Positions 16,633-25,878 of a DNA stretch of 56,753 nucleotides are shown here, piece after piece (the first letter of the stretch is position 1; each line of letters starts with the position of its first letter). The position numbers were made by a program, and so were the translations under genes. This stretch comes from Planctomycetaceae bacterium (GTDB lineage: Bacteria > Planctomycetota > Phycisphaerae > SM23-33): positions 1 through 56,753 of the forward strand of contig JAJFVE010000066.1 of NCBI GenBank assembly GCA_021371965.1. The letters are read 5' to 3'. The notes below the pieces were generated by a model that worked only from the letters and a program-made list of their open reading frames with translations, was not told where the DNA came from and made no database searches.

Positions 16633-17387
16633 TTTGCGGCAGGGCGTCTGCCCCTGGCGGAAAACCGCGAGGGCAGCTTGCGCAGGGCGTGCCTGGCGAC
16701 GCGCAGGCCGTACTTGATCGGCGGGGCGGCCGAGGCGGACTTGTGATTGTAGTTAGGCGGCACGGGGATTTCCTCGATCGCGAACCCGGCGCGCCAGGCG
16801 TGGATCAGCAGCTCGGTGTCGAAGTCGTACCAGCTCGGGAAGTCCTGCCCGAGCAGCCATTGGACGACCTTCCGGTTGCAGCCGCGCATGCCGTCGTGGA
16901 ACGAGTGCAGCTTCGTGCCGAAGCACACGTTCTGGAACCACGTCAGGCCGAAGTGCCCCAGCGCCCGCGCCATCGGCATGTTGTGCCGCGCCTGGCGGTT
17001 GAACAGGCCCCGCAGACCCAGCCCCTTGAGGTACATCAAACGCGAACCCAGGGCCATGTCCGTGCGCCCGGCGGCGAGGGCCTCGACCAGCGGGGCGATG
17101 TCCTCGGGGCGGTGACCGAGGTCGCCGTGGATGTTGACGGTGATGTCGGCCCCGCGGCGCAGGGCGATCTCGTAGAGGCGCTTGCTCGTGCCGCCGTAGC
17201 CGCGGCTGGCGTCGTTGCGCTCGACATGCACGTTAGGCTGGGCGGCGGCGACGTCGAACGTGCCGTCGGTGCTGGCGTCGTCGACGATGATGATCTCATC
17301 CCCCGCCGCGCGCAGCGTCGTCCGTCGCACCAGTTCTTCCAGGTACGGGGCACAGTTGTAAGCCGGAATCAACACGCAGAGTTTCAT
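16629..17387 (-). CDS. Family 2 glycosyltransferase
   Basis: The 252-aa protein has a GT-A fold: LCVLIPAYNCAPYLEELV at the N-terminus, EIIIVDDASTDGT, then VNIHGDLGHRPEDI as the DxD-like nucleotide-sugar site, and MRGCNRKVV. No membrane segment is clear, so it is a soluble or peripheral enzyme, similar to polyprenyl-phosphate or lipid-linked sugar transferases of the DPM1 group. The start at 17387 (MKLCVLIPAYN) matches the family. It overlaps the methyltransferase gene by 4 bp and is preceded by a repeat-rich gap. Confidence 0.88.
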   Translation of the reverse strand: MKLCVLIPAYNCAPYLEELVRRTTLRAAGDEIIIVDDASTDGTFDVAAAQPNVHVERNDASRGYGGTSKRLYEIALRRGADITVNIHGDLGHRPEDIAPLVEALAAGRTDMALGSRLMYLKGLGLRGLFNRQARHNMPMARALGHFGLTWFQNVCFGTKLHSFHDGMRGCNRKVVQWLLGQDFPSWYDFDTELLIHAWRAGFAIEEIPVPPNYNHKSASAAPPIKYGLRVARHALRKLPSRFSARGRRPAAK

Positions 17388-17460
17388 GTCGTCACGTCCG
17401 CAAGGCGGTGTATTGTCATCAAGCACGACCGCTGGTCAAGCCGTGAGAGAAAATCCCACG

Positions 17461-17604
17461 CCACAAAATACAAATCACGAACAAGCAACAAGCTCGAAAA
17501 AGCAAAAGCTCAAATAAGGACTCGCCGTCACCAGTCAGGCCTTGCCGATTATTTCTGTTTGAGATTTCGCCTCTTGTGATTTGTTTCTGATCTGTATTTT
17601 GTGG
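17461..17604. repeat. Large imperfect inverted repeat between GT2 and GT4 genes
   Basis: The outer arms 17461-17484 (starting CCACAAAATACA) and 17581-17604 (ending TGTATTTTGTGG) pair at about 21 of 24 positions. They are AT-rich in a GC-rich region, typical of a small dispersed element. The right half encodes the last ~23 residues of the GT4 gene (NHKIQIRNKSQEAKSQTEI...), which look unlike the rest of that protein. Confidence 0.7.
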
Positions 17605-18818
17605 TTTGGGATTTCCCCAACCCCTTCAATGGCCCCTGCGATGGCCGCAGTGCTGGCGACCATGCCCAACTTGCCGCGGTAGTAATCTTGGCCGGCCTGA
17701 CCCATGCGGGTGCGAAGGCCGGCGTCGGCGGCCAATTGGCCAATGGCGGCGGCGAGAGCGGCTGCATCGCCGCAGGGGACGATCAGGCCGCAGCCGCTTT
17801 GTTTGATGATCGCGGCGACTTCCGTGTCCGGGGGGCCGATAAAGATCACCGGCCGCGCGGCGGCCATGATCCCGTAGAGCTTGCTCGGGACGATCAAGCC
17901 CTGCGTTTGGGGGCGCTGCGAGACCAGGTGGATATCGCCGGCCGCCAGCGACGCGCCGAGAAGTTCCAGCGGTTGGCTGGGTTGGAAGCTGATGTTGGCC
18001 AGCGACTTTTCGCGCACCATCGTCTCGAGGCGAGTCTGCATCTTGCCATGCCCGACAAAAACCAGCGCCGCACCCGGGCGGTTCAGCGAGGCGAACGCCT
18101 CGACGGCAGTATCGAGCTCGTGGCCGACGCCGAGATTGCCCGAGTACATCACGGCCAGGTCGGCATGGGGGCACAGGCTTGCCCGCAGGGGCGAATCGCC
18201 CGGCGCCAAGGCCGCGACCGACTCGCCGGGCACCCAGTTGTGTACCGTGACGATCTTCTCCGGCGCCGCGCCGGCCTCGATCAGCCGCTGCGTCATCACC
18301 TCGCCCAGCGAGATAATGCGGTCGCACTTGCGATAGATGGCTCGCCCGGCGCGCGTCAGCAGCCAGTGCAGCGGGCCGCGCGGGCGCAGGTATCCCAGCG
18401 CCACGGCCACCTGCGGGTAGACGTCCATCGACCACAGGACCAGGCGCGTTCCGCCAAGGCGCTTGAGCCAGACGCCGACCTTGGCGATGAAGGGCGGCGT
18501 CGTCAGGGCCAGGCACACGTCCATGCGGCCCAGGCGCAGGGCCTTGACCATCGCCAGCAGGTAGAACAGCACGTAGTCCAGCAGGCGGCCGACGAGCCTC
18601 GTGCGGCCCAGGCCCGCGCCCCGCAGGCGGTGCACGTGCACGCCCTCGCGCAGTTCATGCGCCGGATGCTCCAGCATGCCCCCGCCGTACGCGGTGCGGC
18701 TGCAGATCACGTGCACCTCGTGCCCGCGCGCAACGAGCCGGCCCGCCAGGTCGCCCATGAGCTGGCCGGTGGCCGCGGTGTCGGGGGCGTAGAACTGGTT
18801 GATCAGCAGGATTCGCAT
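17535..18818 (-). CDS. Family 4 glycosyltransferase (WbuB-like)
   Basis: The 427-aa GT-B enzyme shows MRILLINQFYAPDTAATGQLMGDLAGRLVARGHEVHVICSR at the N-terminus, typical of WbuB/fucosyl-N-acetylglucosamine-transferase-like proteins. Other signatures are LVLWSMDVYPQVAVALGYL, IISLGEVMTQRLI, IVTVHNWVPGE, LAVMYSGNLGVGHELDTAVEAF and LIVPSKLYGIMAAARPVIFIG. It probably extends a lipid-linked glycan in the cytoplasm. The family body ends near residue 404; the last ~23 residues come from a repeat. It follows the radical SAM gene by 46 bp, a gap holding another palindrome. Confidence 0.9.
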   Translation of the reverse strand: MRILLINQFYAPDTAATGQLMGDLAGRLVARGHEVHVICSRTAYGGGMLEHPAHELREGVHVHRLRGAGLGRTRLVGRLLDYVLFYLLAMVKALRLGRMDVCLALTTPPFIAKVGVWLKRLGGTRLVLWSMDVYPQVAVALGYLRPRGPLHWLLTRAGRAIYRKCDRIISLGEVMTQRLIEAGAAPEKIVTVHNWVPGESVAALAPGDSPLRASLCPHADLAVMYSGNLGVGHELDTAVEAFASLNRPGAALVFVGHGKMQTRLETMVREKSLANISFQPSQPLELLGASLAAGDIHLVSQRPQTQGLIVPSKLYGIMAAARPVIFIGPPDTEVAAIIKQSGCGLIVPCGDAAALAAAIGQLAADAGLRTRMGQAGQDYYRGKLGMVASTAAIAGAIEGVGEIPNHKIQIRNKSQEAKSQTEIIGKA

Positions 18819-18831
18819 GAGATTCTGGCGG

Positions 18832-18858
18832 CACGGCCTTTCCAGGCTGTGACTGCAC
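18832..18858. repeat. Short REP-like palindrome (GCCTTTCCAGGC class)
   Basis: GCACGGCCTTTCCAGGCTGTG lies in the 46-bp gap between the radical SAM and GT4 genes. It shares its core with the in-frame repeat at 10564-10613 and with 46795-46815. Confidence 0.6.
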
Positions 18859-18864
18859 TGACAG

Positions 18865-20322
18865 TCAATCAGCCTTGACGGCGCTCTTGAGGCGCCTCAG
18901 CAGCCGCGTTTGTGTCAGGCGGCGGTACAGGGCGAAGGCCCCGGGCAGGCTCATGCACCGCATGACCAGCACCCTGGCGAGGATCTTCCACAGGGGCTTG
19001 CGCCCGCGCGAGACGTAGAAGTCGAACCAGGTGTAGCGATGCTGGATGCGCCGGCGCGAGAAGAGCGGCAGGTCCAGCGTCGCGCGGCTGCGCTCCATGC
19101 GGGTGTCCAGCGGGCCCTTGAGCAGGCCCTGCTGCACGCACAGGTCGTGCAGGGCCGTGCCCGGGTAGGGATAGAAGATCGAGGTGTGGTGCCAGTCCGG
19201 CGCGCAGAGGCGGTTCATCTGGACGGTCTGCCAGAAGTCCTCTTCCGTCTCGCCGGGGATCCCCATGAGATTGAAGAAGCAGATCTTCAGGCCGTTGGCG
19301 CGGGCGGCCCGCACGGCTTCGAGCACCTGCTCGTTGGTGTAGTTGCGTTTGAGCACCTCGCTGCGGACGCGCGGCGAACCGGATTCCAGGCCGATGTTGA
19401 CGAAGCGGAAGTTGGCCTGCCGGCACGCCTGGAAAAGCCTGGCGAAGTCGACGTTCGGCGTGACGCGCATGTTGACGCCGAAGCTCAGCGGCTGCAGCCG
19501 CGAGGCATTGAACTGCTCCAACTGCCGGCAGACCTCCAGGGCCCAGGGCATGTTGGCGGTGAAGCTCTCCACTTCGAGGTAGAACTCCTTATGCTCGGGC
19601 CAGGCTTCGCTGAGGGTGCGGATTTCCTGCACGATGTTTTCCGGCGAGCGCATGCGCACGTACGGGCCATCGGCGAGCTTGCGCAGGGCGTGGTTCGAGC
19701 AGTAGGTGCACTGGAACGGACAGCCGCGTCCCAGCAGCACCGAGTGTCGCGAGGCGCTGCCGGGGGCGATCCACGGGGCCCAGATTTCGCGGTCGGCCTG
19801 CGGGAGGGAGTCGAGGTCCTGCAGGAACGCCCGCGGCGGATTCTTCTCGATGTCCTGCCCATCGCGCAGCCACAGGTTCGCGATGCCGCGGGGCGCCCGG
19901 CCGGCCTGGAGTTGCCCGGCGAGCTCGAGCAGCGGGTACTCGCCCTCGCCGACGCACAGGGCGTCGAAGGTCTGCAGGACTTTGGCCGAGGGGTTCAGCG
20001 ACACGTGCGCGCCGCCGATGACCTGGTACGCCTGCGGGCGCACCTGCCGCACGTGTGCGGCCGCCTGCTCGATCACATCGTATTCGGTGCTGATGGCGCT
20101 GAAGCCGACCAGGGCGGGCTGGAACTCGCGAAGCGCCTGGTCCAGCCGCGCGTAGCGGTCACGGCCGAGGCGGCGGCTGATCACCACCAGCGAGACGGCG
20201 TGGCCGTGCTGCTTGAGGACCGCGGCGATGTACGAGAGGCCGAACTGGATCTGCTCGTACGACCACAGCGGATGCCGCGGCGACTGGATATCCTCGAGCG
20301 AATAAACCAGCAGGACATTCAT
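18865..20322 (-). CDS. B12-binding-type radical SAM protein
   Basis: The 485-aa protein has an N-terminal cobalamin-binding-type Rossmann domain (residues ~1-140; LVGFSAISTEYDVIEQAA, VIGGAHVSLNP, LCVGEGEYPLLEL) and a radical SAM domain with the [4Fe-4S] ligands C201-x3-C205-x2-C208 (GCPFQCTYCSNH). It also has FVNIGLESGSPRVRSEVLKR and FFNLMGIPGETEEDF. This is the BchE/Elp3-like class whose members perform C-methylations, ring closures and other radical reactions. No DxHxxG motif of base-off cobalamin binding is present. The substrate is unknown; the position between glycosyltransferases suggests a sugar or lipid carrier. The start at 20322 overlaps the upstream stop (ATGA), which decides it over longer frames. 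Confidence 0.87.
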   Translation of the reverse strand: MNVLLVYSLEDIQSPRHPLWSYEQIQFGLSYIAAVLKQHGHAVSLVVISRRLGRDRYARLDQALREFQPALVGFSAISTEYDVIEQAAAHVRQVRPQAYQVIGGAHVSLNPSAKVLQTFDALCVGEGEYPLLELAGQLQAGRAPRGIANLWLRDGQDIEKNPPRAFLQDLDSLPQADREIWAPWIAPGSASRHSVLLGRGCPFQCTYCSNHALRKLADGPYVRMRSPENIVQEIRTLSEAWPEHKEFYLEVESFTANMPWALEVCRQLEQFNASRLQPLSFGVNMRVTPNVDFARLFQACRQANFRFVNIGLESGSPRVRSEVLKRNYTNEQVLEAVRAARANGLKICFFNLMGIPGETEEDFWQTVQMNRLCAPDWHHTSIFYPYPGTALHDLCVQQGLLKGPLDTRMERSRATLDLPLFSRRRIQHRYTWFDFYVSRGRKPLWKILARVLVMRCMSLPGAFALYRRLTQTRLLRRLKSAVKAD

Positions 20323-21395
20323 AAGGTCGGGGCCTTGGCCGGCAAGGGTGGCAGCGATCTCAGGAAGATCTTCGGCAGGCACGTGGCAGCCCAGGCCGCT
20401 AAGGCCAGTCGATTGCTGCCGTATCGCCGCCGTCCGCGGGCGAGCGTCTCGCGGGCGGCCTTGCGGTTGCCGCAAAGCGTCTGCTGCAGAGACTGCTTGA
20501 TGTAGTTGCGCATCAGGTGGCGGTTGACAGCCGCGGCGGTCATGTCGGCCGCCAGCGGGCCGCGCAGGCGAGCGAAGATGCTCCTGTAATTCTGCTCGGC
20601 CTCGTCGACAGCCGGGGCGTCGATCGCCGCCAGGCCGAAGGTGAAGAGGCGGAAGATATTGCAGGACTGCTCGTCGGTCAGATTCACGCCGCTTAACTCC
20701 CGCGCGCTGCGGCGGATGATCTGAGCGGCCTCGGCGCTGACGCGCCCGTCGAGGTGCGCGTAGGAGAGGCTGGCGGGATTGATCTCGTACGCCGCCAGCG
20801 CCGCCGGGAGGGAGGTGATCCTGTGTCCGGCGACGATCAGGCGCGACCACAGGTCGTGGTCGGCGGTGATGCGGAACTTCTCGTCGTACCCGCCGGCGTC
20901 GAGGGCGACCTTGCGGTCGAACATCGTGCTGATGTGGATCAGCGGGCTGACGTAGAACATTCGCAGCAGCACCTCGGGCATCGTGCGCGGGCGACGCGCC
21001 ACGCCCAGGCGCCGCCCGTCGGGGGCGATCTTGATGGCCGCGGTTCCCAGCACCGCGTACTGCGGGTGGGCGGCCAGGAAGGCCAATTGCCTTTCGAGGC
21101 GGCGGGGCATGGACAGGTCGCCGGCGTCGATCCGGGCGACATAGCGGCCCCGGGCCATTCGCAGGCCGACGTTGAGCGAGGCGGTCTGTCCGATGTTGGC
21201 GGCGTTGGTGTGCAGGACGATGCGCCTGTCGTTGGCGCGCCGCACGGCGCCGGCGGTGTCGTCGGCGCTGCCGTCGTTGACGACGATGAGCTCGAAGTCG
21301 CGATGCGTCTGGGCCAGCACGCTGTCGATCGTCGCGGCGATCGACCGTTGCGCGTTGTACGCGGCCATCACGATGGAAACGGCGGGGTTGGACAT
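20319..21395 (-). CDS. Family 2 glycosyltransferase
   Basis: The 358-aa enzyme starts VSIVMAAYNAQRSIAATIDSVLAQTHRDFELIVVNDGSADDT, a classic GT2 N-terminus. YVARIDAGDLSMPRRLERQ (D-x-D-like) follows at about residue 90, then the acceptor region DAGGYDEKFRITADHDLWSRL, where the ED/DHD base is expected. The C-terminal ~130 residues are helical without a clear membrane segment. It starts 1 bp after the stop of the capsule-type transferase and overlaps the radical SAM start by 4 bp, so it belongs to a tightly coupled operon. Confidence 0.9.
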   Translation of the reverse strand: MSNPAVSIVMAAYNAQRSIAATIDSVLAQTHRDFELIVVNDGSADDTAGAVRRANDRRIVLHTNAANIGQTASLNVGLRMARGRYVARIDAGDLSMPRRLERQLAFLAAHPQYAVLGTAAIKIAPDGRRLGVARRPRTMPEVLLRMFYVSPLIHISTMFDRKVALDAGGYDEKFRITADHDLWSRLIVAGHRITSLPAALAAYEINPASLSYAHLDGRVSAEAAQIIRRSARELSGVNLTDEQSCNIFRLFTFGLAAIDAPAVDEAEQNYRSIFARLRGPLAADMTAAAVNRHLMRNYIKQSLQQTLCGNRKAARETLARGRRRYGSNRLALAAWAATCLPKIFLRSLPPLPAKAPTL

Positions 21396-21396
21396 A

Positions 21397-23214
21397 TCAG
21401 GCGGTGAGGAAGGCGTTGAGCGAGCCTTCGGTGACGTTCTGGAAATAGTCGCGCGTGAACGCCGCGCCGGCCTGCTGGCGGCGGGCGAAGTCAGCCGGCG
21501 ACAGGGCGGAGATCGCCGCCAGGACGGCCGGCAGGTCGGCGGGCGAATCGGCCCGCCACTTGAAGTCATCGAAGGTGACCATCGGGTCTGGGTTGAGCAC
21601 GTTGGGGATGTTGAGGAAGACCGCGGGCGTGCCGCGGGCCATCGCCTCGATGGCGACGGTCGAGTGCACGTAGAGCACGGCGTCGGCCCAGTCGAGGCAC
21701 TGGGCCAGCGGTTCCTTGTCGGCTTTGTGGTACGCCAGCGGCAGCGGCCCCGTGACGGCCAGGGCATCCTCCAGCGGAAAGACCGGGTGCGGGCGGATCC
21801 AGAGTTCGTACGCCCGGGCGTCCTTGAACGCCTCGGCGAGCATCGTCAGGACCTTGACGTACTCCTGCGTGTTGGTGGCCAGCACGACCAGCAGGTTCTT
21901 CAGCGGCCGCTGGGTCTTGAGCGGCCCGTCGTATGTCTTCTGCCGCAAAGCACAGCCGACGGAAACCAGCGAAGGCGGGAACCGCCCGGGGCCGACCATG
22001 ATGTCGCGGGCGATCTTGCCCATGGTCAGCACCGAGTCGGGCAGCGGGATGCGCCCGGCCTCGCCTGGCGCCAGCAGGAAGTTCGTGTGCCGCAGCGACA
22101 GCGAGGCGTGCTGGTAGCCGACCAGCCTCGCAGCCGGCGCGGCCTCGCGCATCGCCTGGACGGTCATCTTCTCGAACGCGCGGTTCTCGAAGGGATAGAT
22201 CAGGCGGTCGATCTGGATCTCGTCGCACAGGCCGATCATGGCGTGGTAGACGCGTAGGTTGTCGAAGTACCGCCCGCTGCGGACGTCCTGGCGAATCTCT
22301 TCATCCACCAGGGCAGTGACGTCGACGCCGGCCAGGACGGCCGGGGCCTTGAGCCGCGGCGGGCAAAAGTACGCCGCCAGGCTGCGGCGCAGGCACCGCA
22401 GCAGCGCCATCGGACCCAGGAAGAACTCGATGGTCTGCACCTCGTGGGCGGCCTGGGCGTGGGCTCGCTTCAGCAGCGGCCAATAGCCCTCGTCGGTGAC
22501 GATCAGCAGGTTCAGCAACGGCTTTTCCTGCTTTGCCAGGTGCTCCAGCAGCGGGCCGAAATACGTGTCGCGGTAGCCGCCTTCTCGCGGCAGCGACGGG
22601 GCCGTCAGCAGCGAGAGCACCACGTTGTGCCCGCCGCGGGGCGCGGGGTGCCGCAGGCTCAGCATCCGAGCAACCAGAGCCCGCCATGCCGTGCGAGCGA
22701 ACGCGGCCAGCGCCGCTGTCGGCCCCAGGCGGCGCGCCAGGGCTTTGGCGTCGGCGGGCAGGGCGATGGCGCTGACGATCTCGATATCTTTGCCGTCCGC
22801 CCAGAGCCGCAGTTGCCGCACGAGCACCCCGTCATCGCTGACGACGATGAAGTGCTCCGTGCGGGCGGCATCGAGCATGTCGATGATCGCCAGCAGTTGG
22901 GCCGCGCGGTCACAGAGGCGTGTAGTGATGGGGTTCTTGTTGGTGAAGTTCAGCGCCCACCAGTACCGCCCGGCGTTGACGCGATTGACCTCGGCGACGA
23001 AGTCGATGAACGCGGAGGCGAAGTTGCTGCTGCGTGGGCAAGCGGCGGGGGAACTATCCGCCGGTTGCATCCGCGACTGCTCGCGCGCGAGAGCGGCGAT
23101 TTCGCCGGCGGCGGCGTCGGTGGTAAAGAGGAGGTATTCCACCTTCCCTTCGCCGGCACAAGCCAGGAACTCCCGCAGCGGCTGGGGCGTGTTGCAGAAC
23201 AGGACTCGTCGCAC
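21397..23214 (-). CDS. Surface carbohydrate (capsule-type) transferase, 605 aa
   Basis: The protein resembles surface carbohydrate/capsule synthesis proteins with a GT-B-like C-terminal half. That half includes LIYPFENRAFEKMTVQAMRE, VGYQHASLSLRHTNFLL, LWIRPHPVFPLEDAL, ADAVLYVHSTVAIEAMARGTPAVFLNIPNVLNPDP; the last phrase is the donor-site loop of Kdo/capsule transferases and of CDP-glycerol transferase relatives. The N-terminal third has no name. The start is GTG at 23214, with 1 bp between it and the stop of the upstream radical SAM gene. The gene at 31534-33486 has a similar layout but little obvious identity. The donor sugar is unknown. Confidence 0.72.
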   Translation of the reverse strand: MRRVLFCNTPQPLREFLACAGEGKVEYLLFTTDAAAGEIAALAREQSRMQPADSSPAACPRSSNFASAFIDFVAEVNRVNAGRYWWALNFTNKNPITTRLCDRAAQLLAIIDMLDAARTEHFIVVSDDGVLVRQLRLWADGKDIEIVSAIALPADAKALARRLGPTAALAAFARTAWRALVARMLSLRHPAPRGGHNVVLSLLTAPSLPREGGYRDTYFGPLLEHLAKQEKPLLNLLIVTDEGYWPLLKRAHAQAAHEVQTIEFFLGPMALLRCLRRSLAAYFCPPRLKAPAVLAGVDVTALVDEEIRQDVRSGRYFDNLRVYHAMIGLCDEIQIDRLIYPFENRAFEKMTVQAMREAAPAARLVGYQHASLSLRHTNFLLAPGEAGRIPLPDSVLTMGKIARDIMVGPGRFPPSLVSVGCALRQKTYDGPLKTQRPLKNLLVVLATNTQEYVKVLTMLAEAFKDARAYELWIRPHPVFPLEDALAVTGPLPLAYHKADKEPLAQCLDWADAVLYVHSTVAIEAMARGTPAVFLNIPNVLNPDPMVTFDDFKWRADSPADLPAVLAAISALSPADFARRQQAGAAFTRDYFQNVTEGSLNAFLTA

Positions 23215-23215
23215 G

Positions 23216-24154
23216 CTACGAGATCACCTTGGTGTAGGTGGTGGAGGTCATCTTGACGCGCTCTTGGATGTCGAATTTGGAGTCGAAGATCATCACGTCG
23301 CCCTTGTCGGCGTTGCGCTGATCGCAGTTCTCGCAGATCAGGTGCGAGCCTTCGTACTGGCCGCTGGCGTGGCGGTCGGCGATGCGGTGGTAGGCCCCCG
23401 AGGAGAAGATTTCTTCCAGGGTCTGCGTCTTGAGGTCGCCGATGGTCAGCTCGCCGTTGAAGTCGAAGCAGCAGATATTCACCGTGCCGTCTGCCTGGAT
23501 CTGCAGCGGGCCGCTGAAGGGACGGTTGCAGGTCTTGAGCTTGACCGGCTGCACCGAGCGGTATTGCTTGGCGGTGGCCCAGTTGTGCGGCCGCCACACT
23601 TCCACCAGGTCGACGCGGTCTTTCCAGAACGCGATCCAGTCGTTGACGATGGCGTCGTTGACGCCCTCGACGACGTTGAGCGTCAGGAGGATGCGAGTTT
23701 TCTTGCGGATCTCCAGGGCCTTGAGGATGTAGCCCTTGATCCGGTCATAGAGTTTCTTGTCGGTTGTGCCGTGGACGGCGTTGTAGGTCTTGTAGTCGTG
23801 GCCGTAGAGGCTGACGCGGATGCTCGTGACGCCGACTTCTTCCAGGCGGCGGAACCGCTCGGGCGTCATCAGCGAGGCGTTGGTGAGGATCAGCACGTCC
23901 AGGTTCGGCCGAGCGCTCTTGGCGTAGGCGATCTTCTCTTCCAGCGTGTTGTCCAGCAGCGGCTCGCCCATACCGGGGAAGCTCAGCGTGGTGTACTGGT
24001 CCGTTTCGGCGATGATGCGGTCGAAGATCAGCTTGAAGGTGGCCGCCGACATGGTCTCCTTCTTGCGGGTCAGTTGGGCGCGCGGACAGATGATGCAGTT
24101 GTAGTGGCACTTGGTGGTCACTTCGAACCGCATGTCGTTGTTGGGAGGAATCAC
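23216..24154 (-). CDS. Radical SAM protein with SPASM-like C-terminus
   Basis: The 312-aa protein binds [4Fe-4S] with C16-x3-C20-x2-C23 (KCHYNCIICPRAQ) and has the radical SAM barrel phrases TTLSFPGMGEPLLDNTLEEK and ILTNASLMTPERFRRL. A C-terminal auxiliary cluster region follows: CNRPFSGPLQIQADGTVNICCFDFNGEL and CENCDQRNAD. That is the SPASM/twitch pattern of enzymes that modify sugars, peptides or aminoglycoside precursors. I choose the GTG at 24154 because AGGAG precedes it by 6 bp; the GTG at 24178 lacks this. It is followed with a 1-bp gap by the capsule-type transferase. Confidence 0.85.
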   Translation of the reverse strand: MIPPNNDMRFEVTTKCHYNCIICPRAQLTRKKETMSAATFKLIFDRIIAETDQYTTLSFPGMGEPLLDNTLEEKIAYAKSARPNLDVLILTNASLMTPERFRRLEEVGVTSIRVSLYGHDYKTYNAVHGTTDKKLYDRIKGYILKALEIRKKTRILLTLNVVEGVNDAIVNDWIAFWKDRVDLVEVWRPHNWATAKQYRSVQPVKLKTCNRPFSGPLQIQADGTVNICCFDFNGELTIGDLKTQTLEEIFSSGAYHRIADRHASGQYEGSHLICENCDQRNADKGDVMIFDSKFDIQERVKMTSTTYTKVIS

Positions 24155-24231
24155 CCTGAACTCCTTATGGCAGAACACTCGCCGAAACCACTATGGTACA
24201 CAAATCCGGGGGGGCGATGCCAGAGGCCCCT

Positions 24232-25878
24232 CTATGACTGAGGTATTACATGCGCCGGCTGCGTGGCCGCGCCCGGCGCGTAACGAAAAATCTGGACGGA
24301 TTGTTGCTTCTTGCCCAGGCTCACGAACGTCTGCCCTGGCGTCAGGCGGGGCGCCTCTGCGGGAGCAGGGAACATGGCTTCCAGGGCCTGCGGCGACGCG
24401 ACCAGGTAGACAGCGGAATACTTCCGCGACAGCGTCTGCAGCTCTTCCCTCAACGCCTGCGGGGCGGGGAGGCTGTCCAGGTGGTACACCTCGCCGGAGA
24501 TCTGCGAATAGATCAGGATTTGGGCGGTGGGCACAAGAGCAAACGCGTCGCGCCGGGCGTTGGCGCCGAGCCAGCGTCCGGCTTGGCGGAAGCATTCGTC
24601 ACCGGCGTGCAGTGGACGCGCGGCGTGCGCTGCCAGCGCGCCGGCCAGCACGACGGCGACGCCGATGACGGCAGTCTTGCGCGCGGCCTTTGCGCGGAGG
24701 CGCCCGAGGATTTCGCCCACGCCCTGGGCCAGCACCAGCGCCCCGGCCCCGGCCAGAGGGGCCAGCAGCGCCGCATCAAGCAGCATGTAGCGGCTGGACA
24801 TGGGCGCACTGAGATTTCGCACGATGACGACGGGCAGGAGGATAGCCGTCCAGATGAGGATCATGGCCCCGCCCGGCCAGCTCATGGCGGCCGGGACGAT
24901 TTGTCGTGGCCAATGGGGCAGGTATCGCCGGGCGAGGGCGGCGGCGATCCAGAGGCAGGCCAGTCCGGCCAGCAGCGGGTGCATGCACTCGGTGAGTTTG
25001 GGCAGCACCTGGAAGATCTTGCCCGGCGTGCTCATGTCGGCGGCGGCCAGGGGCCATGCCGCCGCCGTGCCGCCAATCGAGGCCAGGTGCAGGTATCGCG
25101 CCACGTCCCAGCGTTTAGTGATCGTGCCAATGGTGACGGCATAGGGCGCTGCGCAAGCGGCCATCACGACGACCGCGATGGCGATGGCCGTCATCGCGGC
25201 GCGCCAGGTCACGCGCCTGCATGCGGCAGCGACCAGCCACAATGCCCCAGCAGCCGCGAAGACCATGAGCCCTTCGGGTCGTACGAGATACGCCGCGGCC
25301 GCAGCCAGTCCGGCCGCGCCGGCAGCCAGCCACGCGGCGGGCCTGCGCTGCTGCATGAGCCGCAGCGTCGTCAGCGCCGCCAGCACCGCCCAGAGCATCA
25401 GGGCCAACGCCGGCGCGTCGGTCAGGACGCCGGCGCCGAGCTCGGCCCACTTGCGGCCCAGCCCAAAGAGCAGCACGGTAATCCATGCGACATCCTCGCC
25501 CATGGCCAGGCGGGCAAAGCACCACACGCCCACCAGTGCGGCAAGGCTGGCCGCCAGCGAGACGATCTGCCCGGCCAGAATCCAGCGGTCGGGTCCCTCG
25601 CGCGCCCCGGCGACGTCCAGCAGGCTCTGTGTGTAAGCCACCATCGCAGGATACGCCGGATGGATATCGTAGAGCTGCATCATGTGGATGGGCCCGCGAT
25701 GCCATTCCTGCGCGGCGCTGATGTACACCACGCCGTCGGGCTCGACGATCTGCGAATGGCCGATCAGCCAGATACGCTCGACGGCGCAGAAGGCCAGGAT
25801 GGCTGCCAGCAACGCGATCGCGCGCAGCCGCACGCCGGCCCCAACCGGCGCGATGGATTGTGTTTCGATGGCCATCAT
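24232..25878 (-). CDS. Multi-pass membrane protein, GT-C/PMT-like
   Basis: The 548-aa protein has about ten hydrophobic segments and a C-terminal soluble domain. LIGHSQIVEPDGVVYISAAQEW near the N-terminus, with an acidic residue in the first external loop, matches the Asp/Glu-bearing loop of GT-C glycosyltransferases (dolichol- or undecaprenol-dependent, GT39/ArnT/PglB-like). GVLTDAPALALMLWAVLAAL and YLVRPEGLMVFAAAG also resemble this group. It likely transfers a lipid-linked sugar on the outer face of the cytoplasmic membrane. Its ATG overlaps the stop of the upstream gene (ATGA), so the two are coupled. Confidence 0.72.
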   Translation of the reverse strand: MMAIETQSIAPVGAGVRLRAIALLAAILAFCAVERIWLIGHSQIVEPDGVVYISAAQEWHRGPIHMMQLYDIHPAYPAMVAYTQSLLDVAGAREGPDRWILAGQIVSLAASLAALVGVWCFARLAMGEDVAWITVLLFGLGRKWAELGAGVLTDAPALALMLWAVLAALTTLRLMQQRRPAAWLAAGAAGLAAAAAYLVRPEGLMVFAAAGALWLVAAACRRVTWRAAMTAIAIAVVVMAACAAPYAVTIGTITKRWDVARYLHLASIGGTAAAWPLAAADMSTPGKIFQVLPKLTECMHPLLAGLACLWIAAALARRYLPHWPRQIVPAAMSWPGGAMILIWTAILLPVVIVRNLSAPMSSRYMLLDAALLAPLAGAGALVLAQGVGEILGRLRAKAARKTAVIGVAVVLAGALAAHAARPLHAGDECFRQAGRWLGANARRDAFALVPTAQILIYSQISGEVYHLDSLPAPQALREELQTLSRKYSAVYLVASPQALEAMFPAPAEAPRLTPGQTFVSLGKKQQSVQIFRYAPGAATQPAHVIPQS

